Shown piece after piece: positions 25,128 to 36,324 of a stretch of 64,000 nt of DNA (within the stretch, counting starts at the first letter, position 1; every line of letters begins with the position of its first letter). The notes under the pieces are model-generated. The model searched no databases, was not told where the DNA came from, and worked only from the letters and a program-made list of their open reading frames with translations. The stretch spans positions 30,501,342 through 30,565,341 of the forward strand of contig OY821745.1 in NCBI GenBank assembly GCA_963682055.1, read 5' to 3'. Position numbers and translations under genes: made by a program. The DNA is from Primula veris. Lineage: Eukaryota > Streptophyta > Magnoliopsida > Ericales > Primulaceae.

Positions 25128-26342
25128 TCAATGATGACCACCAGGGAGTTTTTCCTTAATTTTTTCCATAACTCCTTTCTTCTCATGCTGCTCGCCAGCA
25201 ATAGTCGTACCATAACCGCCGGTCGAGGCGGTGGTGGTGGCAGAGTCATGGGTATGATCTTTCGGGCCCGTCCCCGGTATTTTCTCCTTGATCTTCTCCT
25301 TCATCCCTTTCTTCCTTCTCCCTCCGAGCCCATCATCTTCGGACTGCATAAATAATTTACCGAGCATTCAAATTATAAACCTTTCTTTTTTAAACCAGTG
25401 TCATTGAAAATACTTAGTGACAAACCACTTCTATTAGACATCGCAAAACCGATAAATTCTTTCTTGTTAATGTCAGAGGTCGAAATTTGAACCTGATCTC
25501 ATATTTGTTATTTAATTTGTAAAATAAATAGCAAAAGAGCGTTACTAGTTGATTTTTTTTCATAATAAAAGCTGCAGCCCCATATCCATTTATAGCTTTA
25601 CGTGCTATAGTATTTTTAAGCACTAGGTCACTACAGATCAACACATTATTTTTACCAAGATGCTTCAATCTTTCATCAGAAAAGCTACAATGAAAATCAA
25701 TGTCAATTGTCACCACAAGGTGTTAAAGCACTTTTTCGGACTTTTATTGAGCTCATTTAGTGTGCTAATTTTACTCATGAATTATAAGAATGAGACTATC
25801 TTATAAATTATATATCCAATCTTTTTGCACTAACTAAGGTCATTATATATTGATCAATGCATAGAAAACAAACTATTTTACGACCATCTTGTATAATCCA
25901 ATTCTTCATCCCTTTCTTCGGAATTCAAAATCATCGAAATAAAAAAACAAAAGGTTATTATATACGAAGAGTTACTTACGGAACTAGAGCTAGAGCTCCC
26001 GGAGCGATGAAGTATTCCAGTCCCCCCGCCATGATGCGCTTTTTGCTCATGAGTACCCGTACCGATACCATAGTCTTGATGACCACCTGTTGCATGAGTC
26101 ATTCCAGTACCAGTATGATGACCACCACCGGTTGTAGCAGCCATTCCAGTACCGGTACCATGCGTACCTACACCAGTACCGGTTCCATAGTCTCCCATGG
26201 TACCGGTATGATGGACCGGGTTGCCATACTCATCCGTCTGGCGAACGGGACGAGTCAGGTCATCAGTTGGCCGGATTGGGTTGCCGTACTCGTCGGTTTG
26301 TGCCTGGTTAGCACCGTACTGCTGCTGCTGATATTGAGCCAT
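25128..26342 (-). CDS. RAB18: Y2SK2 dehydrin (group 2 LEA), RAB18-like, two exons
   Basis: Exons 26342-25980 and 25343-25128 give 192 aa. Two Y-segments (TDEYGNP, about residues 16-22 and 36-42) are followed by a Gly/Thr/His-rich linker, an S-segment ([10 protein letters not shown] joined to SEDDG across the intron), and two K-segments ([14 protein letters not shown] and [15 protein letters not shown], the latter near the C-terminus). The intron sits inside the serine run, the classic place for SKn dehydrins. Family role: an intrinsically disordered hydrophilic protein that protects membranes and proteins during drying and is usually ABA- and drought-induced. The plus-strand open frame over exon 1 is only its shadow. 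The gene symbol reflects similarity to Arabidopsis RAB18. Confidence 0.95.
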
Positions 26343-26456
26343 TCTAGCTGTTTCTTTTCTTATACAAAATGGAATTTATGATAAGTGTGTTATCTTTGTA
26401 ACTTAATTTGTTTAGCTTGAGTTGTGATGTATTGAAGGTGAGAGCAAAGATAAACT

Positions 26457-26549
26457 TTAAATAGGATATTTACTTGTGTCGTAACATGCAACGTGTCTAC
26501 TAGCATTGCCACGTTAGCTATATAGTGGATTAGCCTTAGAGTGACACGT
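26457..26549 (-). promoter_or_regulatory. Dehydrin promoter: TATA box and three ABRE-type ACGT motifs
   Basis: On the gene strand, TATTTAAA (26464-26457) is a TATA box about 115 bp before the ATG. Upstream are three ACGT cores in ABRE contexts: ACGTGTC at 26491-26497, AACGTGGCA at 26507-26515 (gene strand) and ACGTGTC at 26543-26549 (gene strand). Multiple ABREs close to the TATA box are the known architecture of ABA-responsive RAB/dehydrin promoters bound by ABF/AREB bZIPs. Confidence 0.75.
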
Positions 26550-26739
26550 TTCGATGATGTCGGTCGGTTGGTGATATTATTACTTTATTTATTTATATAG
26601 TGATTACACGTCTCACTGCCAAAAGTGGGGCACACTTCATCTCATTTGAACATTTGGATTGGATAGGGCCATTGGATTTGGATATAGATGAATCTATCAA
26701 TCGAGTTTCGACAAATTATTTAGTGCTCGGACACCTCAT

Positions 26740-27950
26740 CGTTGGAAAACCCTTTTAAAACATGTAGGATTTCGACAGGTCGTAGGATCATCTTTGAGTA
26801 AATATTTCAAACGATAGTCGTTGTGTTTTGACATCATAATCAAAACGATTGAGTAGATGGTATGACAACCTTCGTAACGGTATGTCGCATGACCTATTCG
26901 GAGAATGCGAGTGAATGAAAATTAACGTTAAATATTGGGGTTGATAAATAGAAAAACTCTTAATGCTGTAAAATGAGTTTGAGGATAACTCATAAAGAAT
27001 TGTCCCACATTAAAAAATGAAGAATCATTTTTACAATATATATACAAAGTTAGCTCATGTGAATATTAAGTTTTGTCCACATACACATGTGTGTATTGTG
27101 TACCACACACGCGCTTGTTCGTCGGACATGCACCTGCTCGTTGGATTCGGGCCTGCTCGACGGGAGCGGGTCTCCTCGACGGTTTAATTCTGCAATGAAT
27201 ATGAATTCATTACAGTTTCGAATTTCAAAAATTAGCAGTATTAAAGTATGACTTTAATGGCTGAGATACTCAGTCAGCCTATAAATAGGCGGACCCGGAC
27301 CCCACACAGGTCAAAAAAAAAACATATTCAGCAAAAATATCTCTCTAAATAACATTACATTTTAGTCATAGAGAGTCATCCACCAATAGTTCGATCTTTA
27401 CTCGTCGCCAGTTTCTGGCAAGTCATCTGAAACGTTGTACCTGGACGAATATCGGTTAAGGATAGACTGTTTACATTCGTCTCGTCTATTTATTTTCCTG
27501 CATTTTTATTCCGTATTTTCAATTCTGTAATTTTCTATTCTATACATTTAAATTCAGTCTTTTCTTTTCTGTATTTTAATTCCAGCAATTTACTTTCTGT
27601 AATTTCAATTCTGTAATTTCAATTCTAGTTCTGTAATTTCATTTAATTTCAGAAACAGTCCAGCAGTTAGTAATTATACTATTCTGTTTGTCTGTTTCTT
27701 TTAATTAACAAATAGTCCAGCAGTTTAGTTTTATACTATTCTGTCTGACAGTTTTATTTAATTAAAAACTAGTCCAGAAGTTTAATAATTTATATTAATC
27801 TGTCTGGAAGTTTAATTAATCGCATTTACATTTTGCATGTGTCGGATTATTGTAATAGTGTCATATTCCGTTTAATAGAAATAAAATTTGTTTATTTCTT
27901 TTTAGTCCTTGCATTTTAAATTATTGCTTTTAAGTACACGAAAACCAACA
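26740..27950 (+). repeat. 5' LTR of the old copia element
   Basis: About 1.2 kb, ending CCAACA. It begins CGTTGGAAAACC, so the first base of the usual TG has probably mutated. Its 3' half is built of T-rich words such as CTGTAATTTCAATT and AATAGTCCAGCAGTTTAG. After the LTR comes ATCTTAACCA, parallel to the young element and unlike the standard initiator-Met primer site. Confidence 0.8.
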
Positions 27951-28266
27951 ATCTTAACCAATAATCCTTTGGTTTGTGTACTGTTTTACTTTTATTTTAA
28001 ATTAAAAGGAATAGTGATTCTTCCGCTACAATTCTAGTTTTAGAATTTTTTGTAGCAAAGGAAAATTCCTAGAGCTGTTTTATTTTGTTTTTTGGTATTT
28101 GTACCATTCTCGAAAAAATACCAACCAGTTTGGTATTAGCTTGAATAATTTTTTGTATTAAATTTTTTTACGGAAACCAAGTTTTCTATACTTGGTGTTT
28201 TGTTCAAGAATATTTATATATATGTGTATCTGATAGTCTTTTGATTGCTTTTTCAGAAACTGAAAG

Positions 28267-31200
28267 ATGACGAACGAAAATGTCTCTGAACCCATTGTCC
28301 TTTCGATGAGTTCGCATGACGTAGTGGTCGGTGGGAATGTCCATAACACTACGGGCGATGCAAATATGGGGGCTGACGCTCAGGCGCATACTACGGCGGC
28401 TGCGGCACAAGCTGATGTTATGACCAAAGCTGCAGCTACAGTCAAGGCTATGGCTGCGGCTAAGGGCAAGGAACTGATGCGTTCGGCGATGCCTGTTTTT
28501 CCGATCTCTCATCTGGAGAATCCGGAAAAGTTTAGAGGTGACAACTTCAAACGTTGGCAGCAAAAGATACTGTTTTATTTAACCACCCTTAGCGATGATG
28601 ATTTGGACGAGCTGTCATTCTTGACGGTTGAGGCATGGACACATGCCGACTACCTATGCCGGAACTATATCATGTGTGCTCTAGATGACACCCTATTCAG
28701 TGTCTTTGAGACCAAAGCAACTGCAAAGGAACTTTGAGAGACTCTTGAAAAGAAGTACAAGGTGAATAACGTTGGCGCAAAGAAATTTTTCATCACGGAC
28801 TTTCACGAGTACATGACGACTGATAATAGGAGTGTCATTGAGCAGGTTGAGGAGTTACAGCTCATATATCATCGGCTTGATACTGAAGGGCTAGTTATAA
28901 ATGAACCCTTACAGATGGCTCTCATAATTGAGAAACTACCAATGTTCTAGAAAGAAATGCGGTATTGCCAGTAGCTCGGTGGCAAAAGCCCATGTGATTG
29001 AGGCCACGCGTGTCAAGCGGAAACGCCCTGATAACGTAGGCGGTGCTGTTACTGCAAAGAAATTTGCGGAACCTGCTTTGTGTGTAACAGGACCGGTCAT
29101 CGTGTCGCGGATTGTTATGACAATAAACGCATTGGTAAACCCAAACTCCCACCGAAGAACTTTAAGAGCAAGGGAAAGATGAAAGCTCCAGCTCAGGCCA
29201 ATGTAGCTGAGGGAGTAGAGGATGACATGCATCTCTTTACAGTGGTCTCCGAGGTTAACCTTGTGGGAAGCAACCCCAAGGAATGGTGGCTAGATACCGG
29301 CATCACGAGCCACATCTGCTCCACCAAGTGGTTCTTCAAGACCTACGAGGCGGTGGATGGTGAGACATGTTTCATGTGCAATTATGCTACTTCCAAGGTG
29401 GAAGGAAAGGGGACAGTGGTGATGAACCTTACCTCAGGAAAAGAGCTGACGCTGACTGGGGTGCTCCAAGTACCAGATATTCGCAAGAATCTGGTTTCTG
29501 CCTCGATTATGGTGAAGAAGGGTTTTAAACTAGTTTTTTAATCCGATAAAGTTGTAATCACCAAGAATGGTATTTATATAGGCCATGACTATATAACCAA
29601 CGACATGTTTAAGTTGAATGTAGGAACTCCATCTCCTAAAGTTGAGTTCGCTAATAAAGGTGCTAAGGCTGAGTCCAGTAATGTAATGATTGTTGCCAAA
29701 TTGGTCAATAATATTTCATATTCTGCTTATATTTTTGAGTCATTTCATTTGTGGCATGGTAGATTAGGACATGTGAATTTTAATTGTATGAATAAATTAA
29801 TATCACTGCAACTAATACTAAAATTTGTCTTTAATAAACAACATAAATGTGAAATATGTGTAGAAGCAAAGTTAACCAAATCATCGTTTCAACATGTTGA
29901 ACGAGACAATGAAGCTCTTGGTTTGATTCACACATATTTGTGTGATTTGAAATTTATTCAAACAAGATAAGGTAAAAGATACTTCATAACTTTTATAGAT
30001 GATTGCACTAGATACTGTTACGTTTATTTAATGAAAAATTAAAGCGATGTAGTAGATATGTTTATATAAAACTGAAGTAGAGAATCAACTCAATAAAAAG
30101 ATTAAAATATTGAGGAGTGATAGATGCGGCGAATATGAAGCGTCGTTCGCACAAATATGTGCGGAGAGTGGCATCATTCATCAAACCACTTCTCCATACT
30201 CCCCAGAGCAAAATGGAGTTGGGGAGCGTAAAAATAAAACGCTCAAGTAAATGATGAATGCGATGTTAATAAGTTTCGGGTTACCCCAGAACATGTGGAG
30301 GGAAGTGTTGTTTTTCGCTAACTATGTTTTAAACAAGATATCACATAAGAAGCGAGACAAACCAACATACGAATTATGGAAAGGTCATCAATCTAGCTAT
30401 AAGAACATGAGGGTTTGGGGATGTCTCGCTAAGGTCCTAATCTCCACTCCTAAATAGATGAGAATTGATCCGAAAATGGTGGACTGCGTGCTAATCAGAT
30501 ATGCATAAAATAGCAGTGCGTATCGGTTTCTCGTTCACAAGTCGGAAAACTTCGATGTGCACATAGATACGATAATAGAAAGCCGAGAGGCTTCTTTCTT
30601 TGAGGATAAATTTCCCCGCAGAATGCCAACACCTGTACAGACTCAAGAGTTGAACAATGATGGAAATGTGGGGGCAAGTGAACCGTCAGAGAAAGAAGAA
30701 GAAGAGCTTCGTTGAAGCAAAAGAGCAAGTAAGGAAACTTTTTATGTGCCTGATTTCGTAACCTTCATGATAAAAGGTGAACCGGTGACATATCAACAGG
30801 CTATGTCAATACTGGATTCCCAATATTGGGAAGAAGCAATTAATAATGAAATTGAATCGATTATGCAAAACCACACTTGGGAACTAATGGATCTTCCGCA
30901 AGGATGCAAGCTCTTAGGTCACAAGTGGATCTTCAAGAGGAAGTTAAAGGCTGATGGCACGATCGAGAAGTACAAGGCAAGACTTGTAGTCAAAGGCTTC
31001 AGACAACTGAAGGTGTTGATTATTTCGACACGTACGCTCATGTCTCCAGGAAAACATCAATTTGGATCGTCATTGCTCTCGCGGCATTGTTTTATCTGGA
31101 AATACATCAGATGGATGTAAAGACGACTTTTCTAAATCGAGAATTAGAAAAGGAAATTTATATGGAACAAACTGAAGGGTTTGTAGTTTCAGGGAAAGAG

Positions 31201-33560
31201 CACATGGTGTGCAAACCTATAAAGTCTCTGTATGGACTTAAACAAGCACTCAAACAATGGCACGAGAAATTTAATAGAATCATGCTATCAAATGGCTTTC
31301 GCATAAATGAGTGTGACAAATGTTTCTATATGAAAGAAAATGAAAAGGACTGTGTAGTAGCCTACCTTTATGTGGACGACATGATTATAATAGGAAGTAC
31401 TGATAAAATCAACTCCACTAAGAAAATTTTATCACATCATTTCGATATGAAAGACCATGGTATAGCTGACATTATACTTGGTATGAAAATCACCAAGACG
31501 CCAGAGGGGTATGCCCTGTCGCAAGGTCATTATGTTAGATAAACACTTGACAAATTTGACAGTGATAATAAGGCAATGTCCAGAACTCCAATTGAGTTCA
31601 ATTGTAGTCTGAAAAAGAATTTCGGCAAAAGTGTGAGACAATTGGAATTCTCTAGGATCATAGGCAGTCTCATGTATGTGATAAATTGTATTAGACCTGA
31701 TATAGCCAACTCAATAAGTAGACTGAACAGGTATACCAGTAATCCAAATGAACAGCACTGGAAGGCCATCATAAAGCTTCTCAGATTATAAGATATACAG
31801 TCGACTATGGGCTTCACTATACCAGATATCCAGCGGTACTAGAAGCGTACTCAGATGTCATCTGTGTTGGCCCGTGTGGCTAAACCTTATAGGGGGGGGG
31901 GGTGAATAAGGTTTAGGCATTTTTCGCGAAATTAAAATTATAAGTGTGATTAACAACCCAACTAAGTCAATATATATTTGCGACAATAAATATGCGATGA
32001 TAATATATGAACTAATTGAAACATGCGCACAATCACAAATAATATGCGGAAAGTAAATAGTAAGGGAAGAGATTGACTCCGCGATATATAGAGGTTCGGC
32101 AAAACCCGCCTACGTCCTCTCCTGGGTATTCGTGCTACCGAGTATTTTACTAAAAATGTTCTTCCCGATATTACAAATCCTATCGAGCTAATCAATCGAT
32201 TTGCTCACCCTCTACCCGAGGTTCCTACTCTTGATACAAGTGTAAGCGAATACGTTTACGAGTCAACGACTCCCCCTCAATCTATGAGTACCCAAGTGTT
32301 TAACTTAGAATTTTTACCCAACACTTTGGCTTAAAAGCTTCTACCCAAACACTCACTCACAAATGAGCTTATAGTTTGCTCTTTACAAAATTTATCGAAA
32401 TTAAACAACACTCACAATTTGATTGCTTCTAAATAAGCTAATTTGTGATATTTGATGATGTTTGATCTTGATTTGAGCTTGTATATCTTTCTCTTCAATT
32501 TCCCTCTTTTTCGAGCTTTTTCTCAACAATGGAGAATTTGAGTGTTTTTAGATGAAGAGAGGTTGAAGGATTGATTGGTTGATAATGGATGTTTGTTTTT
32601 GAGATGGATTAGGGCTTATGTAGGCCAAAAAGGTCTGTATTATGTATTATGACCATTGGGTATGGGTTGAGGGCTTTATCCAATGGTTAAAGCTACTTAT
32701 TCAAAAAAGCTAAAAAGCTGTTTCTGAATTCTGCAGAAAAACGATCGGTCGTTATCTGAATTTCGACCGGTCGTTTTTGAATCTGTAGAAAACGATTGGT
32801 TGTTTTCTACAGTCGACCGGTTGTTTTTATAATGACCTCTCTGGAAGAATTTGGACCAAAAACGATCAGTCGTTTTGTCCAAAACGATCGGTCGTTTTCT
32901 GGCAATTTTCAGTTTTCCCGCTTTACTTCGAATGCTCGTAACTTCTTCGTTTTAGCTCCGATTTTGGTTACGCTTGAACCGTTGGCTTCGTATTTGATTA
33001 CTCTATCTTTTTGACATTCTGAAATATATATTTTCTATTTTCGGAAAAGACAAAGTATTATATCATCGAAATAGAGAAATCGTAAAATCATTAAAACATA
33101 ATCAAACTTATAATCAAAATCAATTATTAAACCCCATGGTTCAACAATCTGTATATCAGACTCCAACAGCACAAGATCCACGAGTGGATATGTGTTTGTA
33201 ATGGGAGGTGTTGTCGTGTATTGGAGATCCTCCAAACAAACTTGGGTCAACTATGGAATCAGAATTCATAACCTTGGACCTGGCGATTGAAGAGGTAGAC
33301 TGGCTGAGAAGTTTCTTGGAAGTGATTCCAATGTGGGCAAAACTTGTTCCCATGATAAGCATGCATTGCGACAGTCAATCAGCTATTCCGCAGATTTTGG
33401 ACCATATGTATAAATGGAAAGTCTCAACATATACGTCGGAGACATAAATCCGTAAGAGAATTGTTAGCTAACGGTGTAGTGTCCTTAGATTTTGTGAGAT
33501 CAAATGATAATATTACGGATCCATTTACAAATGGCATAACTCAAAAGAGAGTCGAAGCGT
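28267..33560 (+). pseudogene. Copia gag-pol polyprotein relic, many stops and frameshifts
   Basis: Domains in order: gag (28267-28950, with LENPEKFRGDNFKRWQQK); a CCHC zinc knuckle (28.93-29.13 kb, ending [11 protein letters not shown]); protease ([12 protein letters not shown], 29285-29320, where D-S-G-A-T is usual); gag-pre-integrase (LWHGRLGHVN); integrase core (YFITFIDDCTRY); RT with the active site YVDDMIIIG (31369-31395); and RNase H split by an inserted LTR at 31865 (pieces 31800-31859 and 33152-33440). In-frame stops replace expected Trp codons at 28735 (TGA) and 28948 (TAG), among others. It is no longer functional. Confidence 0.9.
31865..33146 (+). mobile_element. Solo LTR inserted into the copia RNase H region
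   Basis: The 1282-bp segment starts TGTTGGCCCG and ends TTCAACA. It is flanked by ATCTG at 31860-31864 and 33147-33151. Removing it restores the copia RNase H reading (YSDV... through [10 protein letters not shown]). It has no internal domain, so it is a solo LTR left by LTR-LTR recombination. A run of CGATCGGTCGTT-type palindromes lies at 32740-32902. Confidence 0.88.
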
Positions 33561-33599
33561 CATTGAACGGAATGGGATTAAAGCCCATTAAATTGGTAG

Positions 33600-34134
33600 C
33601 CTCCCCATAGGCAACCCAACCCATATGGGATTTACCTGTTGGGTTCAATGAGAAACTGAACTATGGGGGCAACCGAACAAAGCACTAGGGGACATATAGT
33701 TCTCATCCCATTTCCGCGATGATAGAGTGATAGACTTGTACCATAGTAAGGGTGAGCATGGGGCTCTTAATGATCCAAGTATCTCGAATGTCGAGTAAGC
33801 TGAGTCAGGACACCTTCTACTTGGAAACACCTATAACGAGTGTGTAAGGCCGGTACCATGTGATGAGCGAGGGCTAAATCACTAGAGCACTCAGTTGAAC
33901 GTGACAAGGCAGTCCAAACCAAATATGGATAACAACTAAAGGGCTTAGTACGTGGGTATAGAGGGCACTGTGCAGGTGTCATTCTGGGATACACAAAGCT
34001 TAATGGTTCAAGGTTTTATAGTTATCTAATAGCAGTATTCTGGGTGATACTCCGCTACGGCAGGTTCAAGGCGCGCGCTACCTGACCCTAAGCAGTGAAC
34101 TTTTACGGTTCTCTTGTTTGCATTTTAGGACATG
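33600..34134 (+). repeat. Conserved 3' non-coding block of the old copia element
   Basis: Matches 20895-21460 of the young element over its whole length, including AACCGAACAAAGCAC and GGCAGGTTCAAGGCGCGCGC. It lies between the RNase H relic and the 3' LTR and is non-coding in both elements. Confidence 0.85.
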
Positions 34135-34139
34135 GGCTT

Positions 34140-35231
34140 TGTTGGCCCGTAAGTGGCTAAACCTTATAGGGGGGTGAATAAAGTTTACGTACGATTTTCG
34201 CGAATAAAAGATTTGAGCAAATAACAACGAAAATAGTGGAATTTATAACCAAACAAATTGTGACAAAACTATAAAGCTAGTTCAAGTTACGCAAGCAATC
34301 AAACAAACAATAATATAAGTGCGGAAAATAAGAGTTAAGGGGAAAAAAATAACACAAGATGTATAGAGGTTCGACAAACCCGCCTAGTCCTTTTCTCGGT
34401 ATTCATGCTACCGAGTATTTCACTAGAATCTTCTTCCCAAGATTACAACCTAACGAGCTAATCCGCGGATTAAGCTCTCCCTTACTCTATGAGTATCCCG
34501 AATGAAAAAGACCTAGAGCTTTTAAGGTATTTTCGCTTACAAAGCCTCTATCCGATCACTCGCTCACAAATGAGTTTATAATTTACTCTACAATGTGAAT
34601 CGAAATTGTATCACTCACTAACAAATAGTATCTTGATGTTTATATGATTACAATATGATTACACATAAGAATATTTATGAAAATAAGTGAGAAGTGTGAA
34701 GTATAAGCTTGATTCTTGATCTTGAATGAATTGCTTTTTTGTGTGAAAATTGGGGGTCATTTCACTAAGGATTTTGGGGATATTTGAAGGCTAATTGGTC
34801 TTGTTACCGTTGCATTATGGTTTATCTCTTTAACCATTGGTTTTTACCAATTTCCCATTTATCCAAAATAAATCAAAAAACTATTTTTGAATTCTGCAGA
34901 AAACAATCGGTCGTTTTCTGCATTTCGACCGGTCGTTATATAACGACCTCTCTGGTTAATTTTGGACCAAAACGATCGGTCGTTTTGTCCAAAACGATCG
35001 GTTGTTTTCTGGCAATTTTTCGGTTTTCCCGTTATATTTCGAATACTCGTAACTTATTCGTTGTAACTCCGATTATGGTTACGCTTGAACCTTTGGCTTC
35101 GTATTTAAATACTTATCATTTTGAACCTTTAATAAGCTAGATAAAATGATTAGTACGCAAAATGAGCTTTTATCATGTTTTACATATTTTGTTATCATTA
35201 AAACAATTGATTAGAAGAACATCGTTCAACA
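34140..35231 (+). mobile_element. Second solo LTR of the same family, inserted near the copia purine tract
   Basis: It starts TGTTGGCCCG, ends TTCAACA, and is flanked by GGCTT at 34135-34139 and 35232-35236. It is about 1.09 kb and similar throughout to 31865-33146, including GGCTAAACCTTATAGGGGGG and the TCGACCGGTCGTT palindrome cluster near 34905-35005. Confidence 0.88.
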
Positions 35232-35264
35232 GGCTTTTAAGCCAATTGCATTCATGTGGGGGAT

Positions 35265-36324
35265 TGCTGGAAAACCATGTTAAAACATGGTAGATTTCGA
35301 ATTGTCAAAGGATAATCTTTGAGTCAAGATTCCAAGCGACAGTCGTTGTCTTTTGACACCATGCACAAGACGCTTGAGTTGATGGTATGGCAAGGTTTGT
35401 AATAGTATGTCATATGACCTATTCAGAGAATGCCAGTAAATGGAAATTGGCGTCAAAAATTGTGGTTGAGAAAAAAGAAAACTCTTAATGCGTGAAAATG
35501 AGTTAAATGAGAATAACTTATTAGGAATTGTCCCACATTGGAAAACGAATAGTCATTTTTACAATATATATACAAAGCTATTCCATGTGGATATTAAATT
35601 ATGTGTCCACATACACATATGTGTATTGTGTACCACACACGCGTTTGCTCGTCGGGCACGCGCTTCCTCGACGAGAGCATGCCTCCTCGACGGAAGCTTC
35701 CAGCAAAGCTGTAACTGTTGCAATGAATATGAATTCATTACAGAGTTAATACTGTAGTTTCGAATTTCAAAAACTGACAGTATTAAAGTGTGACTTTAAT
35801 GGCTGAGATACTCAGCCAGCCTATAAATAGGCAGACCCCCCATATGTCAAAAACAACATTCAGAAACATAATACACGGCAAACACATCTCTAAATAGCAT
35901 TACATTTTAGTCAGAGAGAGCCACCCACCAACAGCTCGACCTAACTCGTCGCCAGTTTTCGGCGAGTCATCCGAGATGTTGTACCTTGGGATCGAAGCGC
36001 CAACGCAACCAGAAACCTAAAGGTGGTTGAGCGAATATCGGTTAAGGGCATACTGTTTATAGTCGTCTTGTCTATTTATTTTCCTACATTTTTATTCCAT
36101 CTATTCAATTATATACATGTAAATTCAGTATTTACTTTTATGTATTTTAATTACAGCAATTTACTTTATGTAATTTCAATTCTTTCTTTCATTTTTGTAA
36201 TTTCTATTTCAGTTCTGTAATTTCATTTAATTCCAGAAATAGTCCAACAGTTAGTAATTATACTATTCTATCTCTCAGTTTCTTTTAATTAACAAATAGT
36301 GCAACAGTTTAATTTGATACTATT
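35265..36324 (+). repeat. 3' LTR of the old copia element, cut at its right end
   Basis: It starts TGCTGGAAAACC after the purine tract and follows the 5' LTR to the phrase TTTGATACTATT, where a third LTR-like sequence begins. It retains the GTTGTACCTTGGGATCGAAG core lost from the 5' copy. Confidence 0.85.

Larger units (their letters stand above)
26740..36324 (+). mobile_element. Old autonomous-type Ty1/copia element, broken and invaded
   Basis: The 5' LTR is at 26740-27950 and the 3' LTR runs from 35265 to 36324, where another LTR interrupts it. Inside are gag, protease, integrase, RT and RNase H in copia order (28267-33560), and a 3' non-coding block shared with the young element at 15312. 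Two solo LTRs are nested in it (31865-33146 and 34140-35231). The LTRs differ clearly, and the 5' one has lost about 45 bp near 27445, so the insertion is old. A purine tract (GTGGGGGA) precedes the 3' LTR. Confidence 0.9.

Noticed and set aside
25857..26381. 174-codon plus-strand open frame over the dehydrin exon
   Set aside because: It is the shadow of the Gly/Thr-rich dehydrin exon 1, which has clear Y- and S-segments and splice sites.
32697..33014. Open frames inside the solo LTR
   Set aside because: They reflect the palindromic CGATCGGTCG words and are not conserved as frames in the sister copy.
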